Below, piece after piece: positions 1 through 8,218 of a stretch of DNA of 18,997 nucleotides. The position numbers and the translations under genes are program-made. Location: contig CAJVPP010001594.1 in the NCBI GenBank assembly GCA_910592005.1, positions 1-18,997 of the forward strand. Direction: 5' to 3'. Position 1 is the first letter of the stretch. Each line of letters opens with the position of its first letter. The notes beneath the pieces are model-generated. The model ran no database searches. It had not been told where the DNA came from and saw only the letters and a program-made list of their open reading frames with translations. This stretch comes from Funneliformis mosseae. Lineage: Eukaryota; Glomeromycota; Glomeromycetes; Glomerales; Glomeraceae.

Positions 1-806
1 TTGGCTAATAAATTTTTATAGGATGTTTTCCAAAATGTAAGGATTAAAATGAATCAAAAATTATGTTTCTAGCATTTGTAGTTAATAAGTTATAAGCGTT
101 TAAAGCTAAAAATAAGTTATTGCGTTTCTTTTGTCAGCCACTGTATTTACGATCGTATCATTCATTTATTTAATGAAAAGATTATTTTCGAAAAAGTTCG
201 AATCACAATATTTGATTCAGATTGCAATATTGCGATGATTTTGTCATAGAGGCATCTCGAGAAAAAAAAAATTGCTTTAGAAGTTCTTTATCTATTAGAC
301 GACTTTCAAGATAAAGCTTACATTGAGCAACTTAGCTGCGGAGGAATTTTTTAGTAATTTAATTTAATGAAATTCATGCAGATGGGAAATTCCGTAGCAA
401 AAATGGCGCATCATGTATAATTACCTTTATAGATAATCATTGTAAACATTTTAGCAAAAATGCCGCAAATAATAATTTATGCGGTATAGTTTAATTGTTT
501 GTATAAATAAAAGCATTCTTTTAGAGATTTGTATATAAAATATGACTCTTTACTACAATAAACCCTGTCTATAATCACATCATATAAAATTCTTTTTATA
601 ATCACGTCTATATTAAGATTTAAAGTAATAAAAAAATACCCCTTTATTGTCACAATCTTTTGCCAAAAATGGTGATACGACATGATTAATTGATTGCGTG
701 ATTTTTGCCTATTAACATCATGTAAACACAATCTGCAATCTTGTAAGACGATTTATTATATTTGTTACATCGAAATTTCCTTTAAATAAGATTCAACTTT
801 TTGCTG
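1..806. other. Upstream intergenic region, no gene seen
   Basis: AT-rich sequence with stops in all frames. The only longer frame is an 84-codon antisense one with no protein-like features, which I do not accept. The stretch precedes the copper ATPase gene and probably holds its distal promoter. It contains a pair of near-identical 16-bp repeats, listed separately. Confidence 0.6.
395..467 (+). promoter_or_regulatory. Paired 16-bp direct repeats upstream of the copper pump
   Basis: TAGCAAAAATGGCGCA at 395-410 recurs as TAGCAAAAATGCCGCA at 452-467, with one mismatch and a 57-bp offset. A weaker relative, GCCAAAAATGG, lies at 662-672. On the other strand the core reads TTTTTGCTA, which resembles but does not match the TTTGCTC core of fungal copper-responsive factors (Mac1/Cuf1). 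A role as a regulatory site is only an inference from position. Confidence 0.3.
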
Positions 807-902
807 AAAAAAAAAAAAATTTTTTCCCTTTTTTTCCTTCCCTTTTTTTCCCCCAAATAAACTTTGAAATTTATATATATATACACATACGAATATTTAA
901 AA
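807..902 (+). promoter_or_regulatory. Core promoter and leader of the copper ATPase gene
   Basis: A 13-A run (807-819) is followed by an uninterrupted 35-base pyrimidine tract (820-854), then AAATAAAC and an AT-repeat leader to the ATG at 903. CT-rich tracts just upstream of the transcription start are common in fungal promoters. The second intact gene in the window has the same arrangement. The transcription start itself cannot be placed from sequence alone. Confidence 0.5.
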
Positions 903-3900
903 ATGGATGCTTTATTAGATGTGATAGTTATTCCGGTTAGAGGAATGACGTGTCATTCATGCGTAAATTCCATAAAAAATGCTTTATCTGGATTACCCGG
1001 CATTTCGAAAGTAAATATTAGTTTAGCAAATGAAGAAGCGACAATTTCTTATAATTCAATTAAGTTAGCGAAATCAACAATTATTGAAACGATTGAAAAT
1101 TGTGGATATGATGTTGCAAAACATAATATCGTTACTTTGCCTGTTAAAGGAATGACTTGTAATAGCTGTGTTAATAGTCTTAACATGGTATTGAAACCTA
1201 CTGACGGTATTATTAGCGTCGACGTTTCTTTAGAAGACGAGAAAGTTAGAGTGGAATATGACACGGGAAAAATAACTGTAGATCAAATTATCGAAGCTAT
1301 CGAAAATTGTGGTTACGATGTACCAAATTCCTCATCATTTATTCCTAATACTGCTACTTCAAAACGAGATCAATCTTTTACAAGTATTTCTTCACCACGA
1401 AATCCAGAAAATTATAACGCATCTACGTTAGTATCGGTTAACACACATGAATTTGAACCTGATAAATTACGCGTTGCTAAATTGTCGGTTCATGGAATGA
1501 CATGCGCATCTTGCGTACATAGCATAGAAACGGCCTTAAAAAGCGTGCCAGGAATAATCTCTGTTAAAATCTCTTTACTGGTAGAAAGAGCTACCGTGGA
1601 ATATTATCCCGATGTAGTTGATGAACAAACAATAACTAATAAGATAAACGATCTTGGATTTGAAGCCGCTCCAATTCCGGTTCAACGTGAAGATACAGTA
1701 GAATTACGCATTTATGATATGAAGATACCATCAGATGCTTTTTCGATTGAACGAAAATTAGAGATTTTCCCGGGAATAATTTCTGCATCAGTAAATTTCG
1801 GTACAACCATGGCCAAAATTCAATTTGATAAGGAGGTTGTTGGTTTACGTGATATCGTTTATAAAATTGAAGAATTTGGTTTTAACGCTTCACTTAACAA
1901 TAATAATTATAATGCCCAATTAGAATCTTTATCGCGTATAAAAGAAATCCATGAATGGCGTAAATCATTTTATTGGTCTTTAGCATTTGCTATTCCTGTT
2001 TTCTTAATTTACATGGTTTTACCTAAATTTTCTTTTGGAAGCAGATTTATTGATTATGAGTTATATCCTGGACTTTATAGTGGTGACTTGATTAGTTTAA
2101 TACTTACAATTCCTGTACAATTTGGTATCGGTAAAAGATTTTATATCGTCTCTTATAAGGCACTTAAACATAAGACCGCTACGATGGATGTCTTGGTGGT
2201 TATAGGTACTTCCGCTGCATTTTTCTTTTCTTGTTTCGTGATGGCATACATCATCTTCATTGATCCAAATTATCCAAGACAACCAGTTTTCTTTGACACA
2301 TCTACAATGTTAATTACATTTGTTATGCTTGGAAGATATTTAGAGAATTTGGCAAAAGGACAAACATCAACAGCTTTATCCAAATTAATGTCATTAACTC
2401 CTTCCATGACCATCATCCTTTTAAGGAACCCCATCACAGGCGAGATCACTGAAAAAAAAATTTCGACAGATTTGATTCAATTGGGAGATGTAGTAAAAAT
2501 TATTCCAGGGGATAAGATTCCGGCTGATGGGGTAGTTGTTACTGGCGAATCGACCGTAGATGAAAGTATGGTAACGGGTGAAGTTATCCCCGTAAAGAAA
2601 TTTCCTGGTGAAAATGTAATCGGAGGAACTGTTAATGGATCAGGTAGTTTCGAAATGAAAATTACCAGGGCAGGAAGCGATACCGCGTTAGCACAAATTG
2701 TCAAGTTGGTTGAAGAGGCGCAAACAACAAAAGCTCCAATACAAGAATTTGCCGATAAAGTGGCGGGATATTTTGTACCTGCTGTCATCGTTTTTGGTGT
2801 CCTTACATTCGTCGTATGGATGATATTATCTACCAAGATACTTACAACATTACCGGATATCTTTAATAATGAATCGAGCAAATTCATGGTTTGTTTAAAA
2901 TTAAGCATATCAGTTATAGTAGTAGCTTGTCCTTGTGCTCTTGGATTAAGTACACCTACGGCTGTAATGGTTGGAACTGGGGTTGGCGCACAAAATGGTA
3001 TCCTTATTAAAGGAGGAAAGTCATTGGAATCGGGACAAAAAGTAACAAAGGTAGTCTTTGATAAAACTGGTACTTTAACAAAAGGAAAATTAGATGTCAC
3101 TCACATTGAATTGATGAGTGATAATTTGGAATTTAGTCCTGAAATATTCTTTGCTCTAGTTGGGGCCGCGGAATCATCGAGTGAACATCCTTATGGCAAA
3201 GCTATAGTTGATCATGCCAAACAATTACTTGAAGTTGAGAATATTGATGCGGTTATAAATAATTTTGAAGCTTTGGCTGGATTAGGTGTGAAATGTAATG
3301 TGATATTAAATAAATCATATTCTTTAGTACCATCAATGACGAGAAATACTTCAACCACAGGAAAATCTTACAAAGTTTTGGTTGGAAACGTTAAACTTCT
3401 TTCACAAAATTATCAGGTCGACATACCACTTGCAGCAACGGAATTCAAAGAACAACAAGAGAGACTTGGTAGAACCGCTGTATTGGTGGCTATTGATAGT
3501 AAATTTATTGGAATAATTAGTTTATCCGATACGATTAAACCCGAAGCAAGATTAGCGGTTGGAGCCTTACATCAAATGGGAATTCAAGTTGCCATGGTTA
3601 CGGGGGATCAACAACTCACCGCGGAAGCCATTGCGTCGCAATGTGGGATAACTGAAGTTCATGCCGGAGTTTCACCAAAAGGAAAAACACTTATAGTCAA
3701 ATCATTACAACGTGAGGGGGAACGTGGTAATATAGTAGCGATGGTGGGGGATGGGATAAATGATTCACCTGCTTTAGCCGCCGCTGATGTTGGGATTGCC
3801 TTATGTTCTGGTACTGATATTGCCATAGAAGCAGCTGATATTGTTTTAATGAGAAATGATATAACGGATGTTGTGGCCGCATTTGATTTATCAAGGACCA

Positions 3901-4220
3901 TCTTCACTAGAATTAAAATGAACTTTATTTGGGCATGTCTTTATAATATACTTGGAATTCCTTTAGCGATGGGTATATTCTTACCCTTAGGATGGTCTTT
4001 ACATCCTATGATGGCCGGAGCAGCCATGATTTGTAGTAGCGTTAGTGTTGTATGTAGTAGTTTAATGTTACATTGGTGGACTAAACCCGAATGGGTCATT
4101 AATTCCAAAGGTGCCGTAGTAAAACTTAAAGCAAGGAGTCGTTTAATGATTTCTCTGAAAAGATTTTGGTTTAGAATATTTAGAATAAACGGTTATAGTA
4201 GACTTCACAATGAATGTTGA
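903..4220 (+). CDS. CCC2: Copper-transporting P1B-type ATPase (Ccc2/ATP7-like)
   Basis: This is a Cu(I) export pump that uses ATP to move copper into the secretory pathway or out of the cell. It has 1105 residues from the ATG at 903 (context AAAATGG). The frame opens further upstream only through a TTG at 864, so that extension is rejected. Three N-terminal metal-binding domains carry GMTCxxC (Cys pairs 17/20, 86/89, 201/204). A fourth HMA-like fold at about 266-329 lacks the cysteines. Eight membrane segments lie near 356-374, 395-412, 427-453, 463-480, 621-643, 665-690, 1008-1030 and 1033-1056. Catalytic motifs are TGES (547-550), CPC (676-678), DKTGT (phosphorylated Asp720), the His762-Pro763 pair, MVTGD (898-902) and GDGIND (949-954). 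YN (1014-1015) and MxxSS (1042-1046) complete the Cu(I) subgroup signature. Every key residue is present and no intron is visible. Golgi (Ccc2-like) versus plasma-membrane (Crd1-like) location cannot be decided from sequence. Confidence 0.96.
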   Translation: MDALLDVIVIPVRGMTCHSCVNSIKNALSGLPGISKVNISLANEEATISYNSIKLAKSTIIETIENCGYDVAKHNIVTLPVKGMTCNSCVNSLNMVLKPTDGIISVDVSLEDEKVRVEYDTGKITVDQIIEAIENCGYDVPNSSSFIPNTATSKRDQSFTSISSPRNPENYNASTLVSVNTHEFEPDKLRVAKLSVHGMTCASCVHSIETALKSVPGIISVKISLLVERATVEYYPDVVDEQTITNKINDLGFEAAPIPVQREDTVELRIYDMKIPSDAFSIERKLEIFPGIISASVNFGTTMAKIQFDKEVVGLRDIVYKIEEFGFNASLNNNNYNAQLESLSRIKEIHEWRKSFYWSLAFAIPVFLIYMVLPKFSFGSRFIDYELYPGLYSGDLISLILTIPVQFGIGKRFYIVSYKALKHKTATMDVLVVIGTSAAFFFSCFVMAYIIFIDPNYPRQPVFFDTSTMLITFVMLGRYLENLAKGQTSTALSKLMSLTPSMTIILLRNPITGEITEKKISTDLIQLGDVVKIIPGDKIPADGVVVTGESTVDESMVTGEVIPVKKFPGENVIGGTVNGSGSFEMKITRAGSDTALAQIVKLVEEAQTTKAPIQEFADKVAGYFVPAVIVFGVLTFVVWMILSTKILTTLPDIFNNESSKFMVCLKLSISVIVVACPCALGLSTPTAVMVGTGVGAQNGILIKGGKSLESGQKVTKVVFDKTGTLTKGKLDVTHIELMSDNLEFSPEIFFALVGAAESSSEHPYGKAIVDHAKQLLEVENIDAVINNFEALAGLGVKCNVILNKSYSLVPSMTRNTSTTGKSYKVLVGNVKLLSQNYQVDIPLAATEFKEQQERLGRTAVLVAIDSKFIGIISLSDTIKPEARLAVGALHQMGIQVAMVTGDQQLTAEAIASQCGITEVHAGVSPKGKTLIVKSLQREGERGNIVAMVGDGINDSPALAAADVGIALCSGTDIAIEAADIVLMRNDITDVVAAFDLSRTIFTRIKMNFIWACLYNILGIPLAMGIFLPLGWSLHPMMAGAAMICSSVSVVCSSLMLHWWTKPEWVINSKGAVVKLKARSRLMISLKRFWFRIFRINGYSRLHNEC

Positions 4221-4275
4221 ACTTTCTTGCACGGAATATTTTATGGGAGAATTGTTTGAAGGATTTTTTGTTGGG

Positions 4276-4305
4276 AATAAACTTTGAAAAAAAAAAAAAA
4301 AAAAA
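4276..4305 (+). terminator. AATAAA signal followed by a 19-A tract
   Basis: AATAAA (4276-4281) lies 55 bases after the ATPase stop codon and is followed 5 bases later by 19 consecutive A residues (4287-4305). It is the likely polyadenylation signal of the ATPase gene. The genomic A-run right behind it is unusual and is discussed as a finding. Confidence 0.5.
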
Positions 4306-5144
4306 TCTCCGTGACAGATTATCTTGAACGTAATATCTTAATATTGTAACACAATGTATTATAAATGTAATTAATATTTTTTTTTTTCTCTATTTTAGTA
4401 AAAAATTTAAACTTATTTGAAATTATTTTTTGAAATCTTTAATCACCCCATGCAAATGAACTTTTAAGCATTTTATTATCAACTTTTATGGAATTTTTGT
4501 GCGATATCTCGGAGGAAAGTATAATCAAGTAAGTTCTTGTTCATTGAGATTTAGTAAAGATTTACTTGTTACATTAACCAGAATTCTTTATTAATTTGAG
4601 TTGGGGACTTTAATGTTTACAACAGGTTATTTCAATGAATAACACATATGATTATATAATATAAACAAATAAAGTTATGTGATGATATGAAAATTTTATC
4701 ATTATATTTTAATTGTAACGAACCTTTTTTTTTTATCTACTGTATTACCTTGTTTTTAAAAAAGATTCTCCTTAAAATGCACAAAAGTGAACTTAACGCC
4801 ATAGGGGTTAAATTTTCTAGACATAAATATCAAATAGATCAAATAGGAAAAGGTATTCCTAAAAGAAAATGATGAAATTTTCTAAATGGTAAAAATGGGC
4901 AAAATGACAGCATGGCAAAACTGTTTAAAAGAGTCATGATCGTTTTATTAATAGATATTTTTTACTTTGAATCAAAAAAAATTTACGCGTTTATCTTTAA
5001 TTATATGGTATGATTCACACAATAAAATATGAAAAAACTTACATAGTTTGATGATAAAATCTAGAATTGTTCCTAAAAATTAATAAAAGGACATTTGAAC
5101 GCTGGAAAGAAATACTAAAAAACGTGACCAAACAATCAATCTTA
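4306..5144. other. Intergenic spacer, no convincing gene
   Basis: AT-rich spacer with T and A homopolymers. A 61-codon frame at 4687-4872 starts with ATG and has a hydrophobic first half and a basic tail. It has no recognisable motif and sits in sequence of this composition by chance often enough that I do not call it a gene. Confidence 0.5.
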
Positions 5145-5577
5145 CTGCGGTTCGAGCTAAATGGTCGAGCGCGTACTCATAAAATTTCGATAATCCGAAT
5201 TAAAAGTTTTAATTAAACCAATTCCACAATTCGCAAGTAAAAAAAAAGCGAAAAGATGATTGTTTGGCAACAATGACATTGTATATATATAGAGTATAAT
5301 AAAAAAAAATCATTACGAAAAACTTTGTAAAATTACTCACTTTCCAAAAAAAAAAAAAGGTACACCGTGAATTTCTTGTTGCATCGAGAATTCATATTTT
5401 AAGTTTTAAATCCACAATATTTTTTGAAAATTTAGTATCGTTTTAAAGTCGATACAAGAAAAGTGATGGATCATGGATGATTACTTTACAAATGGAATTT
5501 AAGACATGGCTAACTTAACTAAATTCATTTTGTTCGATTTCGAGATGTAATGTTAAAAGCATCGTATCGAACCGCAG
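5145..5577. mobile_element. MITE-like element with 11-bp inverted ends
   Basis: CTGCGGTTCGA at 5145-5155 is matched by its exact reverse complement at 5567-5577. TA lies directly outside each end (5143-5144 and 5578-5579). A 433-bp non-coding unit bounded by perfect inverted repeats and TA duplications is what a small non-autonomous Tc1/mariner-type element would look like. The ends are markedly more GC-rich than their surroundings. The inverted repeats are short, so chance cannot be excluded without finding other copies. Confidence 0.45.
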
Positions 5578-5631
5578 TAACATTTTATTAATTTACTAAA
5601 ATGCCCATAGGCAGAGTTGGGATTAGAACAG

Positions 5632-5712
5632 CAATTAGTACAATTAATACAATTAGTACAGTTACATTATAATAATTAATATAAAATTATACAAGTACAG
5701 TACAAGTACAGT
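5632..5712. repeat. Short tandem repeats beside the telomere-like tract
   Basis: 9-bp units CAATTAGTA, CAATTAATA and CAATTAGTA run from 5632 to 5658, followed by a diverged unit. ACAAGTACAGT is repeated twice in tandem at 5691-5712. All share a GTACA/TTAGTACA flavour, which suggests local slippage products. Confidence 0.6.
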
Positions 5713-5744
5713 GTCAATTTTATCTAGTACATACAAATTTCCCA

Positions 5745-5815
5745 AGGTTAAGGTTAGGGTTCGGGTTAGGATTAGGTGAGGGTGTTAGGGTTAGAGTTAA
5801 GGTTATGGTTAAGCT
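5745..5815 (+). repeat. Degenerate interstitial telomere-like repeat
   Basis: About twelve head-to-tail units related to TTAGGG fill this stretch, for example GGTTAAGGTTAGGGTTCGGG and GTTAGGGTTAGAG, with variant units TTAAGG, TTCGGG, TTAGGA and TTATGG. TTAGGG is the telomere repeat of most filamentous fungi. The tract is short, imperfect and internal, between two intact genes, so it is an interstitial relic and not a chromosome end. The antisense frame across it reads only as Thr-Leu and Asn-Pro repeats and is not a gene. Confidence 0.7.
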
Positions 5816-6282
5816 TAGATCAGTATGCCAATCATAATCACTCCCTTTTTCTTTGCTGTGAAGACATACTTCTTTGATAAAAAAAACAATAATAAATCCA
5901 CGTTGCATTATTCTTAATATTTGAATGTCATCCCCACTTCTCCATATGGGATTTCGTAGACTTTTTGGAGAGTGTTATCGTCCAACCAATTGGCTGTAAC
6001 ACCAAAACTTTAATTGGATTATAAAGAAATATGTAGTATGACTTTTTATTCAAATTTAATTGGTACAAAAAGAATAAAAATTTGCCGTACATAAATTATG
6101 TACTTCTTTAATAAGTAATTCGTACCAGTTAAACGCGACTTGTTTAATATGCGGATCCGAAATAAAAAATTTCTACTTTATTAACTTGAGATTTTCTTTT
6201 TCTCTCTTTGTTCTGCAATAATTTAGTAATATAATTTCCTCCCCTCTTTGTGAAATTAAAACTATTAAGTTATTTTTTCCCA
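5816..6282. other. Intergenic spacer with a possible coding relic on the minus strand
   Basis: From about 6010 down to 5830 the minus strand is nearly open and locally less AT-rich than its surroundings. One frame is interrupted by a single TAA and another stays open for about 30 codons. Neither gives a product I recognise. This may be a worn gene fragment or ordinary spacer. The rest is AT-rich sequence leading to the next promoter. Confidence 0.25.
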
Positions 6283-6335
6283 CCTTTTTCTTTTTCTTTT
6301 TTTTTTTTTTTACAAAGTTGTTTATTTTAAGAACA
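6283..6335 (+). promoter_or_regulatory. Pyrimidine-tract promoter and short leader
   Basis: A 29-base uninterrupted C/T tract (6283-6311) ends 24 bases before the ATG at 6336, mirroring the arrangement upstream of the copper ATPase. It is inferred to mark the core promoter and a very short 5' leader. Confidence 0.45.
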
Positions 6336-8111
6336 ATGGGAAATTCAAAGTTACATACAAAGTCGTCTACTAGGCTTTCTACGTCATCCACGTCCACATC
6401 CAAAAAATCAGTTACCACGACGACCACGAAATCAAAACCTAAAGTAGCTCAAAAATCCTTAACTAATAAAGATTTAAAAGTTACAACGACCGCGAAAACT
6501 TTGACGACAAAGAATCTATCCTCTTCAAGGGTATCATCCGTCAAAGCTACACCTACGTCCACCACTAAAACCACCCCAAGAGATACCAAATCTTCGAAAA
6601 ATTTAAGTTCATCATCTACGATAAAGACGACGAATAAAACTACAAAATCATCTACGTTAACTAAGAAGAAATTAAAAGAAAAGCAACAACAAGGGAATGT
6701 TACAACAAACGCTTCATTAGATTTGGAAATTTCAGATGAAGCAAAAGATAGTCCTATATGCTCCGAAATAAATAGTGTCATGAATGAATTAGAAAAATTC
6801 CGTACAAGTTTACATGAAATTGGAAGGGTACAAGAAAAGAAGAATGAAATCGTTTCGTCGTCTAAACGTTCAAATCATAATAAAAAAATATCTTCCGGTT
6901 CGCTTCAAAAATTACTCGTGGCGGATGGTATGTCGAATCAGGATGAAATAGTTTTGCAAGCTCACAATCAATTATCAGCGGTCAGACAACATATAACTTC
7001 AATAATGGATAATTACGAAACTTTGGATGAAAATTTATTAACCGTCATTATGACTTATAATGAAGAAGTTAATATAGCTTTGCAAGAAGCATTGCAAGAA
7101 GTACCAAAATTATATTTATCACAATCTCAATCACAACCTCCTTCCCCTTCATTATCTTTTTCCTCTCAATTCTCTTCGCATGATGACACCAATTCTACTC
7201 AACAGTTTATTGAGGCTCAAAAAATACAAATACAATTTCTTGAACAAGCTAATTTTAATAATGTCTTTCAATTAACTAATGATATAAAGAAATGTCAATT
7301 AAACCTCGAGAAATTTATTAAATCAAACTTTAAAATGTATAATTTGAATTTACTTGAATCAAAAATCCTTTTACGTAAATATGACATAAGAATTAATTTA
7401 GATGATTTGTATGAGAAAAATGAAAAATATTCTAAAGTTTTAATATGTCATTCATTACAAAGACTATTATTAGAGACAGTTTTGGAAAATTCCGATATTT
7501 ATTTTACGGGTTCATTACAAAATTTTCAACCTCAAAATTTATCCTCCATTACAAATGATTTCGATGAGGAGAGTTACGGTCATAATAATCCCTCTCTCTT
7601 TCAAAAAGTAACTAAAATCAATCCTGAAGTTTATGCGGTTTTGGGTTCAAATTGTTTCGATGGATTTGAACATCCTTTCATCGAATTTGTAGGAGAAAAA
7701 TTGGTTGAAATAATTGAAAAATACTTTGAGGTTAAACATGATTCAATTACGGGAAACAAACTTAATTTGGTCAATTTAGCTAATGAATTAGTTTATGATA
7801 TTATAAATGTTTTTTATTTTAGAATGCAAGCACAAGAGCCTACTGCTCAATATCAATGGATTGAAAACGAAAAGTCATTGGATCCGCATCTCATGTCCAT
7901 TGTAAATTATAGTACTTATTGTAATAATAATTTTTCTTTACCGGGTGATTATGAAAATTGTGAAAATAAACTTTGCGAAGAGGAATTCGATGTGGTGGGA
8001 GTTTGTTCCTTTCCAGCGATAGGTAAAAGATTAAAAGGTCAAGAAAAATTAGAAATTTACACCAAGGCAAAAGTTTTACCTTATTCTCAACTAAATCATG
8101 AAATAAAGTAG
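6336..8111 (+). CDS. Conserved-looking protein of unknown function with Ser/Thr/Lys-rich N-terminus
   Basis: This is an intact 591-residue frame from the ATG at 6336 (context ACAATGG). A TTG 18 bases upstream also keeps the frame open but is a poor start. Residues 1 to about 120 are extremely rich in Ser, Thr and Lys, basic, and surely disordered. Residues about 130-250 look helical, with heptad-like stretches. A second low-complexity linker of Ser, Gln and Pro (about 262-285) precedes another mostly alpha-helical region that reaches near residue 500. The last 90 residues contain a cluster of five Cys (YC, NCENKLC, VC and neighbours) in an acidic setting, possibly metal-binding. There is no signal peptide or membrane segment. 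I do not recognise the family. The Lys/Ser/Thr-rich head could bind microtubules or nucleic acid, but that is a guess. It shows none of the stop-codon decay seen to its right. Confidence 0.85.
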   Translation: MGNSKLHTKSSTRLSTSSTSTSKKSVTTTTTKSKPKVAQKSLTNKDLKVTTTAKTLTTKNLSSSRVSSVKATPTSTTKTTPRDTKSSKNLSSSSTIKTTNKTTKSSTLTKKKLKEKQQQGNVTTNASLDLEISDEAKDSPICSEINSVMNELEKFRTSLHEIGRVQEKKNEIVSSSKRSNHNKKISSGSLQKLLVADGMSNQDEIVLQAHNQLSAVRQHITSIMDNYETLDENLLTVIMTYNEEVNIALQEALQEVPKLYLSQSQSQPPSPSLSFSSQFSSHDDTNSTQQFIEAQKIQIQFLEQANFNNVFQLTNDIKKCQLNLEKFIKSNFKMYNLNLLESKILLRKYDIRINLDDLYEKNEKYSKVLICHSLQRLLLETVLENSDIYFTGSLQNFQPQNLSSITNDFDEESYGHNNPSLFQKVTKINPEVYAVLGSNCFDGFEHPFIEFVGEKLVEIIEKYFEVKHDSITGNKLNLVNLANELVYDIINVFYFRMQAQEPTAQYQWIENEKSLDPHLMSIVNYSTYCNNNFSLPGDYENCENKLCEEEFDVVGVCSFPAIGKRLKGQEKLEIYTKAKVLPYSQLNHEIK

Positions 8112-8212
8112 CAAATAATCATTCTCTTTTTTTTATTTCAACTATGGAAGTTTATTTATTTATTTACAAATTTTGTAAAAAAAAAAAATAATTTATTTTT
8201 TTTCTTATATCT

Positions 8213-8218
8213 AATAAA
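8213..8218 (+). terminator. Likely polyadenylation signal
   Basis: AATAAA lies 101 bases after the stop of the preceding gene, within an A/T-only 3' flank. It is the first canonical hexamer after the stop. Confidence 0.45.

Noticed and set aside
477..731. 84-codon frame on the minus strand upstream of the ATPase
   Set aside because: Biased A/T composition, no motif, and nothing in context supports translation.
864..902. N-terminal extension of the copper ATPase by 13 residues
   Set aside because: It would need a TTG start and reads as an A/T dinucleotide leader. The ATG at 903 has a good context and starts directly before the first HMA domain.
2477..3100. 207-codon antisense frame inside the ATPase, and other antisense frames there
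   Set aside because: They mirror the codon structure of the real gene on the opposite strand.
4687..4872. 61-codon frame in the spacer
   Set aside because: Short, Phe/Lys-rich from homopolymers, no recognisable feature.
5147..5200. tRNA-like boxes (GGTTCGA and TGGTCGAGCG)
   Set aside because: The boxes are in the wrong order and no cloverleaf can be drawn. The GGTTCGA belongs to the inverted end of the MITE-like element.
5720..5908. 62-codon minus-strand frame rich in Thr-Leu and Asn-Pro
   Set aside because: It is the translation of the telomere-like tract.
6336..6353. N-myristoylation signal at MGNSKL
   Set aside because: Gly2 is present but position 6 is Leu, not Ser/Thr, and the head that follows is low complexity. 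Not enough to call.
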